Source: Planctomycetota bacterium
Lineage (GTDB): Bacteria > Planctomycetota > UBA11346
Direction of reading: 5' to 3'
Length of the DNA stretch: 64,000 bases
Assembly (NCBI GenBank): GCA_013816485.1
Contig: JACDEI010000012.1
Span: 49,312-113,311, forward strand
Shown piece after piece: positions 25,716 to 33,870 of this stretch (position 1 is its first letter; every line of letters begins with the position of its first letter). The position numbers were made by a program, and so were the translations under genes. The notes below the pieces were generated by a model. It ran no database searches. It was not told where the DNA came from and was given only the letters and a program-made list of their open reading frames with translations.

Positions 25716-28535
25716 TCAGAAGTCGTTGGCATCCGGACGCGGCTTGTCCGGTTTGACCGCCGGCTTGCCGATCGGCTTGGCGGTGGCGATCTTGGCGAGA
25801 CTTTCCGGGGTCTGGGTCTCGTACCATTTCAGCAGCGCCTTGCAGGTCGGCGTCTCCATCCAGTTGGGATGTTTGGTCACAACTTCCTGGAAACGCTGTT
25901 TGGCCAGGGCGTGGTCACCGGTGGTCATCGCCACCAGACCTTGGAAATAGTAGAGGTCTTCGCCGTCTTTGATGGTCGGCACGCGCGCGACGCAGTCTTC
26001 CCACGCGGCGGCGCTGGACAGCCAGTCGAGCACCAGCTCCTGCCACGGCTGAAGACCGCCGTTGCGTTGGATGCCACGTTCGACCTCGGGCCAGTCGGTC
26101 TCCTTGCCATCGAGGCGGTTGAGCACCGCCCAGTCGAGGCGAGCGAGGTTCAATTCGGCATTGGGCATGTAGCGGTCGCCGGGACCGCCTTCACCCATCA
26201 ACTTGCCGAGTTCGTCACGCGCGGTGCGCAGATCACCACGATCGAGTGCGGCATATCCGCGCACGTAAGGCCACAGGATGTCGTTGCTGTTGCGCGCGCC
26301 GATGGCATCGACGACCTCCTGCAGCCGGCCGGCCCGGCGCAGGAGGTTCACGGTCGAGGTCAGTTCCCAGCCATTGGCCCACAGGTCGGGGTGTTTGCGC
26401 ATCAGCGCGATGGCGCCGTCGACCTCGGGCGGATCGCTCCACAACAGGCACTGGGAAGCGCGCCGACCGGCGTGGTGTTCCGGATTGAACTCTAAAATGG
26501 TGCGGAAGAACGTCAGCGCCTCGGGATAGCGGTTGGCCTCCCACAATTCATTGCCGGTGAGGTGCTGCACCCGCAGGTGCCACGGCAGCGCACGAGCATA
26601 CGCCAACTGTTCTGCGTTCGGCCCACCGGTGCGCGGTCGGTTGGTCTGATCGAATCCATCGGCAACCAGACCGGCTGGGCCGTCTGCCCGCTCGGCGAGT
26701 CTGTCCGCCGGGATCGGTACCAATCCCGTGCCTCCCGGTGGCAGCCACAACAGGCGGCAACCGGCCTCACCGCCACCTTGGGCGAAATCCAGGGTGAGCG
26801 GCAACCAACCGGGCTCCAGATCGGCGCGCATGCGACGGATGCGCATCGCATGATTGCCGCTGTTGTCGACCACCACGTCGCCGATCGCCAGCCGGCTGCC
26901 GTCGTCGGATTCGGTGGCGAACACGTAGGAGCCAGGCTGATCGATGCGCAGCGCACCGGTCCAGCGGATGGCGAAACGCTGGCTCAGTTCCAGGTTCGGC
27001 CACGGCAGCGTGCGATTGTCTATGGTCGCGTCGCGCCAGGAGCGGAATGGTTTGCGTTCACCCAGTGTCAACATGGTGTTGTCGGGCGACCATTTGTGCA
27101 ACGCGGTACGTAGGTCGATGTCCAGCGGCGCCGCCTGCGACCAGTGACGCAGCGCCGGCAGGATGAGCGGCACCTCGCCGCACAGTTCGGCGGTGCTCAT
27201 CAGTCGACCGAGGGTCATCCGCGGCAGTATGCCGTCATGGTCGGCGACCACACGACGCAGCAGGTCGGCCGCCTGTCCCGGACGCCCGATCGCGAGCTTC
27301 GACAGCCCGGTAGTGATGATGCCGAACCCGTGGCCGTTCTTCCGCTCTAGTTCCTGGGTGATCGCCGTGGCGAAGGCGTCCCATGCTGCCGGAGAGGCGT
27401 TGTCGTTGTTGGCGAAGGTGTTGCCCTGGTAGCCAAGGATGTAGCGGCAGATGATCATCGATTCCGGGATGCGCTCGCGCAATTTCGCCAGGAACGCCTG
27501 TTCGGTTTTGGCGAAGTCGCGGTGTTTTCCCCGTTCGATCAGGTAGCCAAAGAACACCGCCAAGTACAGGCGGTCGCGATTCCACGCCGCCAAGTCGCCA
27601 AGACCGTACAGACGCAAAACGCCATCCGTGCCGATCAAACCGTGTTCGTGCGCGCTCAGACGGTCGCAGATCACCAACGCCGCGCCCAGCGCCGTGGGAT
27701 CCGGCTCATCAATCCGACGGCAGGCCGCAAGCACGCGACGCCAACACTCCTGACGCGACAAGGTCGGATCCATCACCGCGTGCACTGCCGCGCCCAGCTC
27801 CAGCAATAAGGGCATCGCGGTGGCATCGTCCAGGTCGGTGCTGGCCAGCATCCAGGCACTGAAGGACACCGCCTCGCGCACCATGGTCACCGGATCGCCC
27901 CAGCGGCTCGCTCGCCAGTTCATGTGCGAGACTAGAAACGGGTTGTGGGTCGCCTCGCGCAACGACAGGTGTTCGAGCAACTGGTAATGTCGTACATCGA
28001 AGCCCGTGCGCAGCGCCGCGTAGCGTTCATGCAGCGTACGTGGTTTGTTGGTCTGGAACGGTCGCCAATCGGTGGTCGCAAGCACCTTCAGCGCCAGGTG
28101 GCGCGGCGACTTCACCTCCTGCGGCCAAGCAGCGAGAGCGGTGGCGACCTCGCCACTATACCCGTTCAACAACCGCACCCACAGTTCCGGTTCGGCGGTG
28201 GCGAAATCACCGGCGGATTTTCCGCCACGCGCTGTCATTCGGCGCTCGGCCAAACGGTTGGCATAAGTCAGCCACGGACCGTGCGCGCCTTCCTCCTCCG
28301 CCTCGCCGCTCAAGCTCAGGTTGACGTAACACATCAACGCCAAGCCCAGCAGGTGCTGATCGTCGGGTGACTTGGCCAGCAACGGCCGCAGTTTCGCCAG
28401 CGCCACGATGTTGTCGGTGGGATGCAGCGAGACGTAGGGATCGGGCAACGTTTCATCCACCGCGTGGAGCGGCAGTGACAACAGCAGCAGGTTCAGGATC
28501 AACAACCAGGACGTGCAGCGGGCGGGGTGGCGCAT
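25716..28535 (-). CDS. Secreted protein with PA14 domain and TPR-like repeats
   Basis: A 939-residue exported protein. The signal peptide is LLILNLLLLSLPLHA. Residues about 40-490 are helical and repeat-like. A PA14 domain lies at about 510-640: SQRFAIRWTGALRIDQPGSY, FATESDDGSRLAIGDVVVDN and GGEAGCRLLWLPPGG. PA14 domains bind glycans or appear in glycosidases. The C-terminal third (about 660-930) has TPR-like helices, including YPEALTFFRTILEFNPEHHA and HALAKQRFQEVVTKHPNW. There is no catalytic domain that I recognise. It is followed 122 bp later by the 3' end of the effector cassette's first gene on the same strand, without obvious coupling. Confidence 0.8.
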   Translation of the reverse strand: MRHPARCTSWLLILNLLLLSLPLHAVDETLPDPYVSLHPTDNIVALAKLRPLLAKSPDDQHLLGLALMCYVNLSLSGEAEEEGAHGPWLTYANRLAERRMTARGGKSAGDFATAEPELWVRLLNGYSGEVATALAAWPQEVKSPRHLALKVLATTDWRPFQTNKPRTLHERYAALRTGFDVRHYQLLEHLSLREATHNPFLVSHMNWRASRWGDPVTMVREAVSFSAWMLASTDLDDATAMPLLLELGAAVHAVMDPTLSRQECWRRVLAACRRIDEPDPTALGAALVICDRLSAHEHGLIGTDGVLRLYGLGDLAAWNRDRLYLAVFFGYLIERGKHRDFAKTEQAFLAKLRERIPESMIICRYILGYQGNTFANNDNASPAAWDAFATAITQELERKNGHGFGIITTGLSKLAIGRPGQAADLLRRVVADHDGILPRMTLGRLMSTAELCGEVPLILPALRHWSQAAPLDIDLRTALHKWSPDNTMLTLGERKPFRSWRDATIDNRTLPWPNLELSQRFAIRWTGALRIDQPGSYVFATESDDGSRLAIGDVVVDNSGNHAMRIRRMRADLEPGWLPLTLDFAQGGGEAGCRLLWLPPGGTGLVPIPADRLAERADGPAGLVADGFDQTNRPRTGGPNAEQLAYARALPWHLRVQHLTGNELWEANRYPEALTFFRTILEFNPEHHAGRRASQCLLWSDPPEVDGAIALMRKHPDLWANGWELTSTVNLLRRAGRLQEVVDAIGARNSNDILWPYVRGYAALDRGDLRTARDELGKLMGEGGPGDRYMPNAELNLARLDWAVLNRLDGKETDWPEVERGIQRNGGLQPWQELVLDWLSSAAAWEDCVARVPTIKDGEDLYYFQGLVAMTTGDHALAKQRFQEVVTKHPNWMETPTCKALLKWYETQTPESLAKIATAKPIGKPAVKPDKPRPDANDF

Positions 28536-28657
28536 ACGACGAAGCTAGCCCGCCCTGGAGAGAATCCCAGGCCCGCATGCACGGATGGTGGAGGTGGCGA
28601 CGGGCACAGCGGACGGCACGTCAGCATCCATAGCTGCCCCGCGTGGTGTGCGCCTAG

Positions 28658-28972
28658 TCAGCGCACCACGCTCACCACAAACGACGTGGCGTACAATCGT
28701 TCGACCACGCCGATCGCGCCGATAACGACAACCATCTCGGTCAGGATCCGACGACCCGTGGTGCTGCACCTCCGCACCTGCATGACGCTCAGCAGCAGCG
28801 AGACGATCAGCAGCACCAGGATCGCCATCGCCGCATCAGGTTTGTATTCCTGGCCTTTGCCATCGACCACGTACGGCGCGATCAACCGCGCAAAGGTGAA
28901 GTAGGGCCACAACAACAGGCCCTGCGTAATGACCGCGACCTCCCACGGATGACCGGGTCGGCGATAGGCCAA
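28658..28972 (-). CDS. Small hypothetical membrane protein
   Basis: Up to 104 residues with about three hydrophobic segments (LLLWPYFTFARLIAPYVV, MAILVLLIVSLLLSVM, MVVVIGAIGVVERLY). The only start at the 5' end is TTG; no good ribosome-binding site is seen and the frame runs back into a tandem repeat. It may therefore start later or be non-coding. No family is recognised. Confidence 0.45.
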   Translation of the reverse strand: MAYRRPGHPWEVAVITQGLLLWPYFTFARLIAPYVVDGKGQEYKPDAAMAILVLLIVSLLLSVMQVRRCSTTGRRILTEMVVVIGAIGVVERLYATSFVVSVVR

Positions 28973-28976
28973 CAGC

Positions 28977-29020
28977 CAACAACGCCAACAACGCCAACAA
29001 CGCCAGCAACGCCAGCAACG
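28977..29020. repeat. 9-bp tandem repeat
   Basis: About five copies of a CAACAACGC-type unit, the last two varying to CAGCAACGC. It lies between the small membrane protein gene and the lipoprotein gene. Frames through it give Leu/Ala-rich nonsense peptides, which I do not call as genes. Confidence 0.75.
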
Positions 29021-29040
29021 CGATGAACGTTGGCGTCCGC

Positions 29041-29316
29041 TCAGTTGCGGACCTGCGAGTAGCCGTTGTCGATCAGGTACTGGATGGCGCGGGTCTCGCG
29101 CTTCTCGTCGACGATGACTTCCATCCGCACGGTGTTGCGATCATCAATCTTGCTCAGGACCTTGCGCACCCCGTGCAGTTGCTCCAACGCTTTCTCATCC
29201 TCCAGCATCGCCTGCTGAGTCATGTTCTGTTTGGTGTAGGTGTAGCCGACCCTGGGCGCGCCACAGGCGGTCAGGGTGAGCGCAAACGCGGCAATGACGC
29301 ACAGGATGGCACGCAT
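29041..29316 (-). CDS. Small lipoprotein
   Basis: A 91-residue predicted lipoprotein: MRAILCVIAAFALTLTAC with a good lipobox (LTAC). The mature part is charged and contains VRMEVIVDEKRETRAIQYLI and DNGYSQVRN. The start at 29316 is chosen for the signal peptide and a GGAG upstream. No family is recognised. Confidence 0.72.
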   Translation of the reverse strand: MRAILCVIAAFALTLTACGAPRVGYTYTKQNMTQQAMLEDEKALEQLHGVRKVLSKIDDRNTVRMEVIVDEKRETRAIQYLIDNGYSQVRN

Positions 29317-29417
29317 GGGAGGACTCCTCGGCCGGCATAGTGGAGCGCTTGGGCCGCGAGCCAAGGTGCGGGTGGCGCCGCGTAATTCCCGCGTGGGTGG
29401 GCCCGGCGGATGCCGAA

Positions 29418-29693
29418 CGCCGGCTGACCGAAGGCCTCGCCGACTCTGTGCCCATCGCCGCTTCGAGCCCGAGACCAACTGGGGCAAACCAGTCCAGAGA
29501 AGGCTAAGTACACCGATGCCGGCAGACCACCTCGCTGTTCCTCGAATGGCTCGAGGGTACGCAAAAGAAGGGGATCAACCTGACTCTCAATGCTGCGTCA
29601 CGGAAGAAGGACAACGTGCGCGAGGTGTTCACGCGTGGGACCGGCGAGGATGTCGATGCGTTATGGCGGGAGTACATCGGCAGCGTGAAGTAG
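29418..29693 (+). pseudogene. Remnant of a plant-type basic secretory protein (BSP-like metallopeptidase fold)
   Basis: Fragments in three frames line up as the C-terminal half of a BSP family protein. RRLTEGLADSV (WLTEGIADYV-like, after the metal site) is at about 29415-29450, FEPETNWG at about 29462, then PEKAKYTDA at about 29494-29520. The longest piece follows, QTTSLFLEWLEG to LWREYIGSVK, ending in TAG at 29693. At least two frame changes and no start are seen, so the gene is decayed. The N-terminal half is missing. Confidence 0.6.
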
Positions 29694-29712
29694 CGGGAAA
29701 GGCAAGACGGCT

Positions 29713-30216
29713 AGCCGCAGAGACGCAGAGGTGGGAGGAGGGCCGCAGAGGAGAGTCGGCAAACTCAGAAGAGGCGTCACGGCGAGGTCCCTTGTTGATT
29801 GCTCCACCGGCGTTTTCTTGGTAGACCATCGGTATGGTACATCCCGACCATCAAAGTGCCGCCGAAGGGGAAACACCGCTCGATGAGCGCGCGTTACGGC
29901 GTTATCGGTGGTACACGCGGATTGGCGTCATCGGTCTGCTGTTGGACGGGGTGGCGACCGCATGCCTGTTCCTGGGCGTCCTGCCCGACCAAGGCCCCCT
30001 CACCATCACAACGATCCTGTTCCTGGCCGTGACCGTACCGACGTTTGTCGTCCTGCTCATAACCGGCATGAGCAAAGGTCGTGATCATCGACCGAGCGTG
30101 ATGCAGATGTTCGGTGCAGGTGGGCGGCGCTGATCCTGACGCTCGCTAGAAACGCGGGCGGGCACAGCCAGAATTCGTCTCTGCGGCCCTCCTCCCACCT
30201 CTGCGTCTCTGCGGCT
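29713..30216. mobile_element. Segment bounded by perfect 38-bp inverted repeats
   Basis: Arms 29713-29750 and 30179-30216 are exact reverse complements; the left arm begins AGCCGCAGAGACGCAGAGG. The 428 bp between them hold a small membrane-protein gene (29834-30133). The arms use the same GCAGAGACGCAGAGG motif as the hairpin at about 44990-45055. Here, unlike in the other elements, the arms flank a gene rather than a loop. The sequence shows the arms; mobility is inferred. Confidence 0.65.
29834..30133 (+). CDS. Small hypothetical membrane protein between inverted repeats
   Basis: 99 residues with two transmembrane segments (IGVIGLLLDGVATACLFLGV and ITTILFLAVTVPTFVVLLI), a charged N-terminus (EGETPLDERALRRYRWYTR) and a basic tail. 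Start at ATG 29834. No family is recognised. It lies wholly inside the 38-bp inverted-repeat segment, so it may travel with it. Confidence 0.6.
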   Translation: MVHPDHQSAAEGETPLDERALRRYRWYTRIGVIGLLLDGVATACLFLGVLPDQGPLTITTILFLAVTVPTFVVLLITGMSKGRDHRPSVMQMFGAGGRR

Positions 30217-30330
30217 GGTTGTCCTGCCTTCCGGTCTGTGCTTCGCTTCACCATTCCATCAGCATGAACGGCGTAGCCGGTGAACGGAGGGTTGTTACGG
30301 TCGGTACCAATCTGCCGTCCTGGAGGCTGC

Positions 30331-33300
30331 ATGGCTTGGTGTACCCGTCTGACTGCCACGGTTTGTATGTTCGCGGGCCTGCTACCGCTTGGCGCGGCTG
30401 AGACCTGGGCGCCTGAAGAGTTCACCGTCATCTCCGGTCCGGCCTCGCCGCGAGTAGCGTTGGCGGTGCGGCGCGATGGTCCCCGTCTGTCACTCGCCGT
30501 CGAGGCCGCCGCGCTGCCGGGCAGCGAGCCGAGCGTGAAGCTGGGCGTTGCTGCGGGCAAGTCGGTCACGCTTGATGCCACCGCCGAAAAACCGGTCGGC
30601 ACGGTCCGGCGTTTTACCGCCACCATTCCCGCCGCCTCGCTGGTCGCCAATGACGCCGAGTGGAAACGCCTGCGCATCGCCCTGGCGACCACCTGGAACG
30701 GCGGGCCCGACAACCAACCACGCCTCAGCGAACGATTCCGCCATGTCGGCGGCGCGGCGCATCGTGGACTGGCGAACGATGCCAACGCCTGGCAACCGTT
30801 CGACCTCGACGAGAACGCCACCCAGGTTGCCGATCGCAAGAACCGCATCGTGGTGGCGATCGATCAACCCGTCGATGGACGAGCCTCGGTAGTGATCGAA
30901 TCGCCGGATGGCAAACGCCTGCGCAATCTCGTCGGCGGCATCGACGTGGCGAAGGGTAAACACCAACTCGTGTGGGATGGCTGCGACGACGACGGCCAAC
31001 CGCTGCCACCCGGAACGTACCGCTGGCGCGCCGCCCATCATCCCGGTTTGACGCCGCGGTACCTGATGAGCTTCGGCAATGGCGACAACACCCAGGCGGA
31101 TTTCAACGGCTGGGGACCGAACCACACCATCCTGACCGCAGCGGCGGCCTCGAGCGACTGGACGGTGGTGTGTTCGCCGATGACCGAAGGTGGCGATAAC
31201 ATCGTGGTGCTCAAAGCCGACGGCACCAAGTCGCAGGGTTACGTTTCGCCGCACGGCACCGGCATGTGGGTCATCTGCCCGACGATCATCGGCGATACGC
31301 TGTATGCCGCCAACGACGGCATGGCCTGGGGCGACCACTTCGACGCGAAGAAACCCGGCGCGGTCGGCAAGCTGAAGATCGGTCTGACGCGTTTCGATCT
31401 CAAAGCGGATCGTCTAGTGGAGTACAAAGGCAAACGCTTCACCGAACTCTACAGCGTCGATGTCGGCCCAGGAGCGGCGGACAAGGACTGGGAGAACGTC
31501 AGCCTGACCGGCATGGCCGCGTTCGGCGACAAACTCTACGTCGGCAATCGCCGGTTGAATGCGCTGATGGTGATCAATCCAGAAGACGGCGCGGTGCTGG
31601 AGCAGATCCCGCTCGCCGCCCCTGGTGTGCTCGCCGCTACCGCCGAGGCACTCTATGCCATCAGCGATGGCGCGCTGGTGCGCGTCGATGTCGCGACGAA
31701 GAAAACCACACTGGTCATCGCCAAAGGCGCGAGCGATCCGCGTGGCTTGGCCATCGATGCGCAGGGACGTTTCCTGATCACCGATGGCACCACCCACACG
31801 TTGCGGGTGTTCGACAAGAACGGCAAACCGGTGAAGCAAGTCGGCAAACCCGGCGGCCCGTACGTCGGCGCCTATGAACAAGCACGTCTGGTGAATCCGC
31901 GCGGCCTCGCCGTGGCCAAGAACGGCTGGGTGTGGATCTCCGAAGATCGTCCGGATCCCAAACGGGTCTCGGCGTGGGACGTCGAACGCGGCAGCGTGGT
32001 GTGCGAGAAATTCGGCACGCCCAACTACGGCGGCTCGGGTGCGGGTATCGATCCCAAGGACCACACGCGCTGGATTGGTCTGGGCTGCGAATGGAAGGTC
32101 GATGTCGACAAGAACACCGCGGTACCGACCTACGTGCTGGGCAAGGCTGACCACCCGCTGCACTACCGCTACGTCTACCAGTTCGACGCGACGTGGGTGG
32201 TCTCCATCCAGGGCACCACCGGTTTCTACCGCCGGTTGGAGAACGGTTCGCTCAAACACGTCGCGGAGATCGGCCAGGGCCACCGCCTCTACCACTACCA
32301 CCATCACAAACCGCCGCAGGCCTACATCGACGCGTTTAACCGCGCGTACCCCGACCGTCCCGGCAAACATGAGGAGAAGGGCCCAGGGTTCCTCTGGCTC
32401 GATCGTAGCGGAGACGGGCAGATGCAGAGCGATGAGTTCGAATTCTCGGTCGGCCTGCGCGAGTTCGGTGGCAGCTACTGGGGCCACGATGTCGGTACCG
32501 ATCTGACGCTGCGCCTTCCGATCGAAGTCGAGGGCAAACGCAAACTCCTCTCGCTCGTCCCCGCGGGTGTGAAAGACGGCGTTCCGCAATATCCGACGAT
32601 CGCCGAGGCGGTGAAAACCGCGGTGCCGATCGATTTGAACACCACGGGGCAGGAGACCTGGGTCGACTCGCGCGGCACCTTCATCGCCAACAGCGATCCG
32701 GAGATGAAGGCCTTCACGCCGGATGGTCGCCTGCGTTGGAGTTATCCCAATCGCTGGAGCAACGTGCACGGTTCGCACAAGGCACCGCTGCCGGAGACTG
32801 GCGTGATGCAGGGTTGCCTCTTTCCGCTCGGTATCGCGCCACTCGATAAAGAGGGCGACGTCTTCGTCATGGTCGGCAATCACGGACGCTACTTCACGCT
32901 CACCAGCGACGGCATCTACCTCGACGAATACTTCAAAGACGTGCGCATGGGTGGCAGCCGCGACGCCAACTATATCGGCGGCGAGGCCTTCGGCGGCAAC
33001 TTCGCAAAATCGGCCAAGGACGGGAAGTACTACCTGCAAGCCAATAGCTATCGCGTCTACCGCATCGACGGCCTCGATCAGGTGACGCGTTCCGCGGGTA
33101 CGTTGAACCTGACCCAGGCGCAAGCCATCGCAGCAGAGCGTATCCGCGCACAAAAACAGGCAGCAACGGCGGCACCGAAAATCGCCGGCATCCCGTTCCT
33201 GACCAAGGCACCCACCATCGACGGCAAGGACGACGACTGGAAAGGTCAGCCAGTGCTCGAGTGGGATCGCTCGAACCAGTTCAAGGTGCAGGTCAGCCTC

Positions 33301-33870
33301 GGCCACGATGGCACCAACCTGTATGCCTGCTGGCGCGTGAACGATCCCTCGCCGTGGATGAACACCGGCAAGGACTGGACGCTGCTGTTCAAGAGCGGTG
33401 ACTCGGTCGATCTGCAGATCGGCACTGATGCCAACGCCAATCCGCAGCGCTCCGGCCCGGTGCCGGGCGATCTGCGCCTGATCATCGCGCCGAGCGAAGG
33501 CCAGAATCTTGCCGTGCTCTACCGCCACCGCGTCCCAGGCGCGAAGGATCCGGTGACCTTCACCTGCCCGTGGCGCGCGGAAAAAGTCGATGAGGTGAAG
33601 AAGCTCAGTTCGGTAAAAATCGCGGTGGCCACCGATCGCGACAAATACCGCGTAGAAATCGCCGTGCCGCTCGCCGACCTCGGCCTGGGCACCGACGCTG
33701 CGCCACGGCGCTTCGATGTCGGCACGTTGTTCGGCGATCCGCAAGGAACTACGACCTCGCTGCGCTCGTACTGGGCAAATCAGAACACCGGCCTCGTGAG
33801 CGATGTGCCAGGGGAGATCATGTTGTTCCCGAATCTGTGGGGCACGATGACGATGGGAGGCAAGCCATGA
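30331..33870 (+). CDS. Secreted beta-propeller protein with FlgD-like Ig and CBM9/DOMON-like domains
   Basis: A 1179-residue exported protein. The signal peptide is CTRLTATVCMFAGLLPLGAA; the ATG at 30331 has GGAGG just upstream. Domains in order: an N-terminal beta domain; a FlgD-type Ig domain (SPDGKRLRNLVGGIDVAKG, LPPGTYRWRA); an NHL-like propeller (DPRGLAIDAQGRFLITDG, NPRGLAVAKNGWVWISED, RVSAWDVERG); and a C-terminal CBM9/DOMON-like domain (APTIDGKDDDWKG, DGTNLYACWRVNDPSPW). EF-hand-like DRSGDGQMQSDEFEF is in the middle. There is no catalytic motif I recognise; it probably binds polysaccharide. Its stop overlaps the next gene (ATGA). It is paralogous to the protein at 36232. Confidence 0.82.
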   Translation: MAWCTRLTATVCMFAGLLPLGAAETWAPEEFTVISGPASPRVALAVRRDGPRLSLAVEAAALPGSEPSVKLGVAAGKSVTLDATAEKPVGTVRRFTATIPAASLVANDAEWKRLRIALATTWNGGPDNQPRLSERFRHVGGAAHRGLANDANAWQPFDLDENATQVADRKNRIVVAIDQPVDGRASVVIESPDGKRLRNLVGGIDVAKGKHQLVWDGCDDDGQPLPPGTYRWRAAHHPGLTPRYLMSFGNGDNTQADFNGWGPNHTILTAAAASSDWTVVCSPMTEGGDNIVVLKADGTKSQGYVSPHGTGMWVICPTIIGDTLYAANDGMAWGDHFDAKKPGAVGKLKIGLTRFDLKADRLVEYKGKRFTELYSVDVGPGAADKDWENVSLTGMAAFGDKLYVGNRRLNALMVINPEDGAVLEQIPLAAPGVLAATAEALYAISDGALVRVDVATKKTTLVIAKGASDPRGLAIDAQGRFLITDGTTHTLRVFDKNGKPVKQVGKPGGPYVGAYEQARLVNPRGLAVAKNGWVWISEDRPDPKRVSAWDVERGSVVCEKFGTPNYGGSGAGIDPKDHTRWIGLGCEWKVDVDKNTAVPTYVLGKADHPLHYRYVYQFDATWVVSIQGTTGFYRRLENGSLKHVAEIGQGHRLYHYHHHKPPQAYIDAFNRAYPDRPGKHEEKGPGFLWLDRSGDGQMQSDEFEFSVGLREFGGSYWGHDVGTDLTLRLPIEVEGKRKLLSLVPAGVKDGVPQYPTIAEAVKTAVPIDLNTTGQETWVDSRGTFIANSDPEMKAFTPDGRLRWSYPNRWSNVHGSHKAPLPETGVMQGCLFPLGIAPLDKEGDVFVMVGNHGRYFTLTSDGIYLDEYFKDVRMGGSRDANYIGGEAFGGNFAKSAKDGKYYLQANSYRVYRIDGLDQVTRSAGTLNLTQAQAIAAERIRAQKQAATAAPKIAGIPFLTKAPTIDGKDDDWKGQPVLEWDRSNQFKVQVSLGHDGTNLYACWRVNDPSPWMNTGKDWTLLFKSGDSVDLQIGTDANANPQRSGPVPGDLRLIIAPSEGQNLAVLYRHRVPGAKDPVTFTCPWRAEKVDEVKKLSSVKIAVATDRDKYRVEIAVPLADLGLGTDAAPRRFDVGTLFGDPQGTTTSLRSYWANQNTGLVSDVPGEIMLFPNLWGTMTMGGKP

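Noticed and set aside
28836..29018. Small frame with MLALLALLALLALLAV
   Set aside because: It is a readout of the 9-bp tandem repeat upstream of the small membrane protein gene; no ribosome-binding site.
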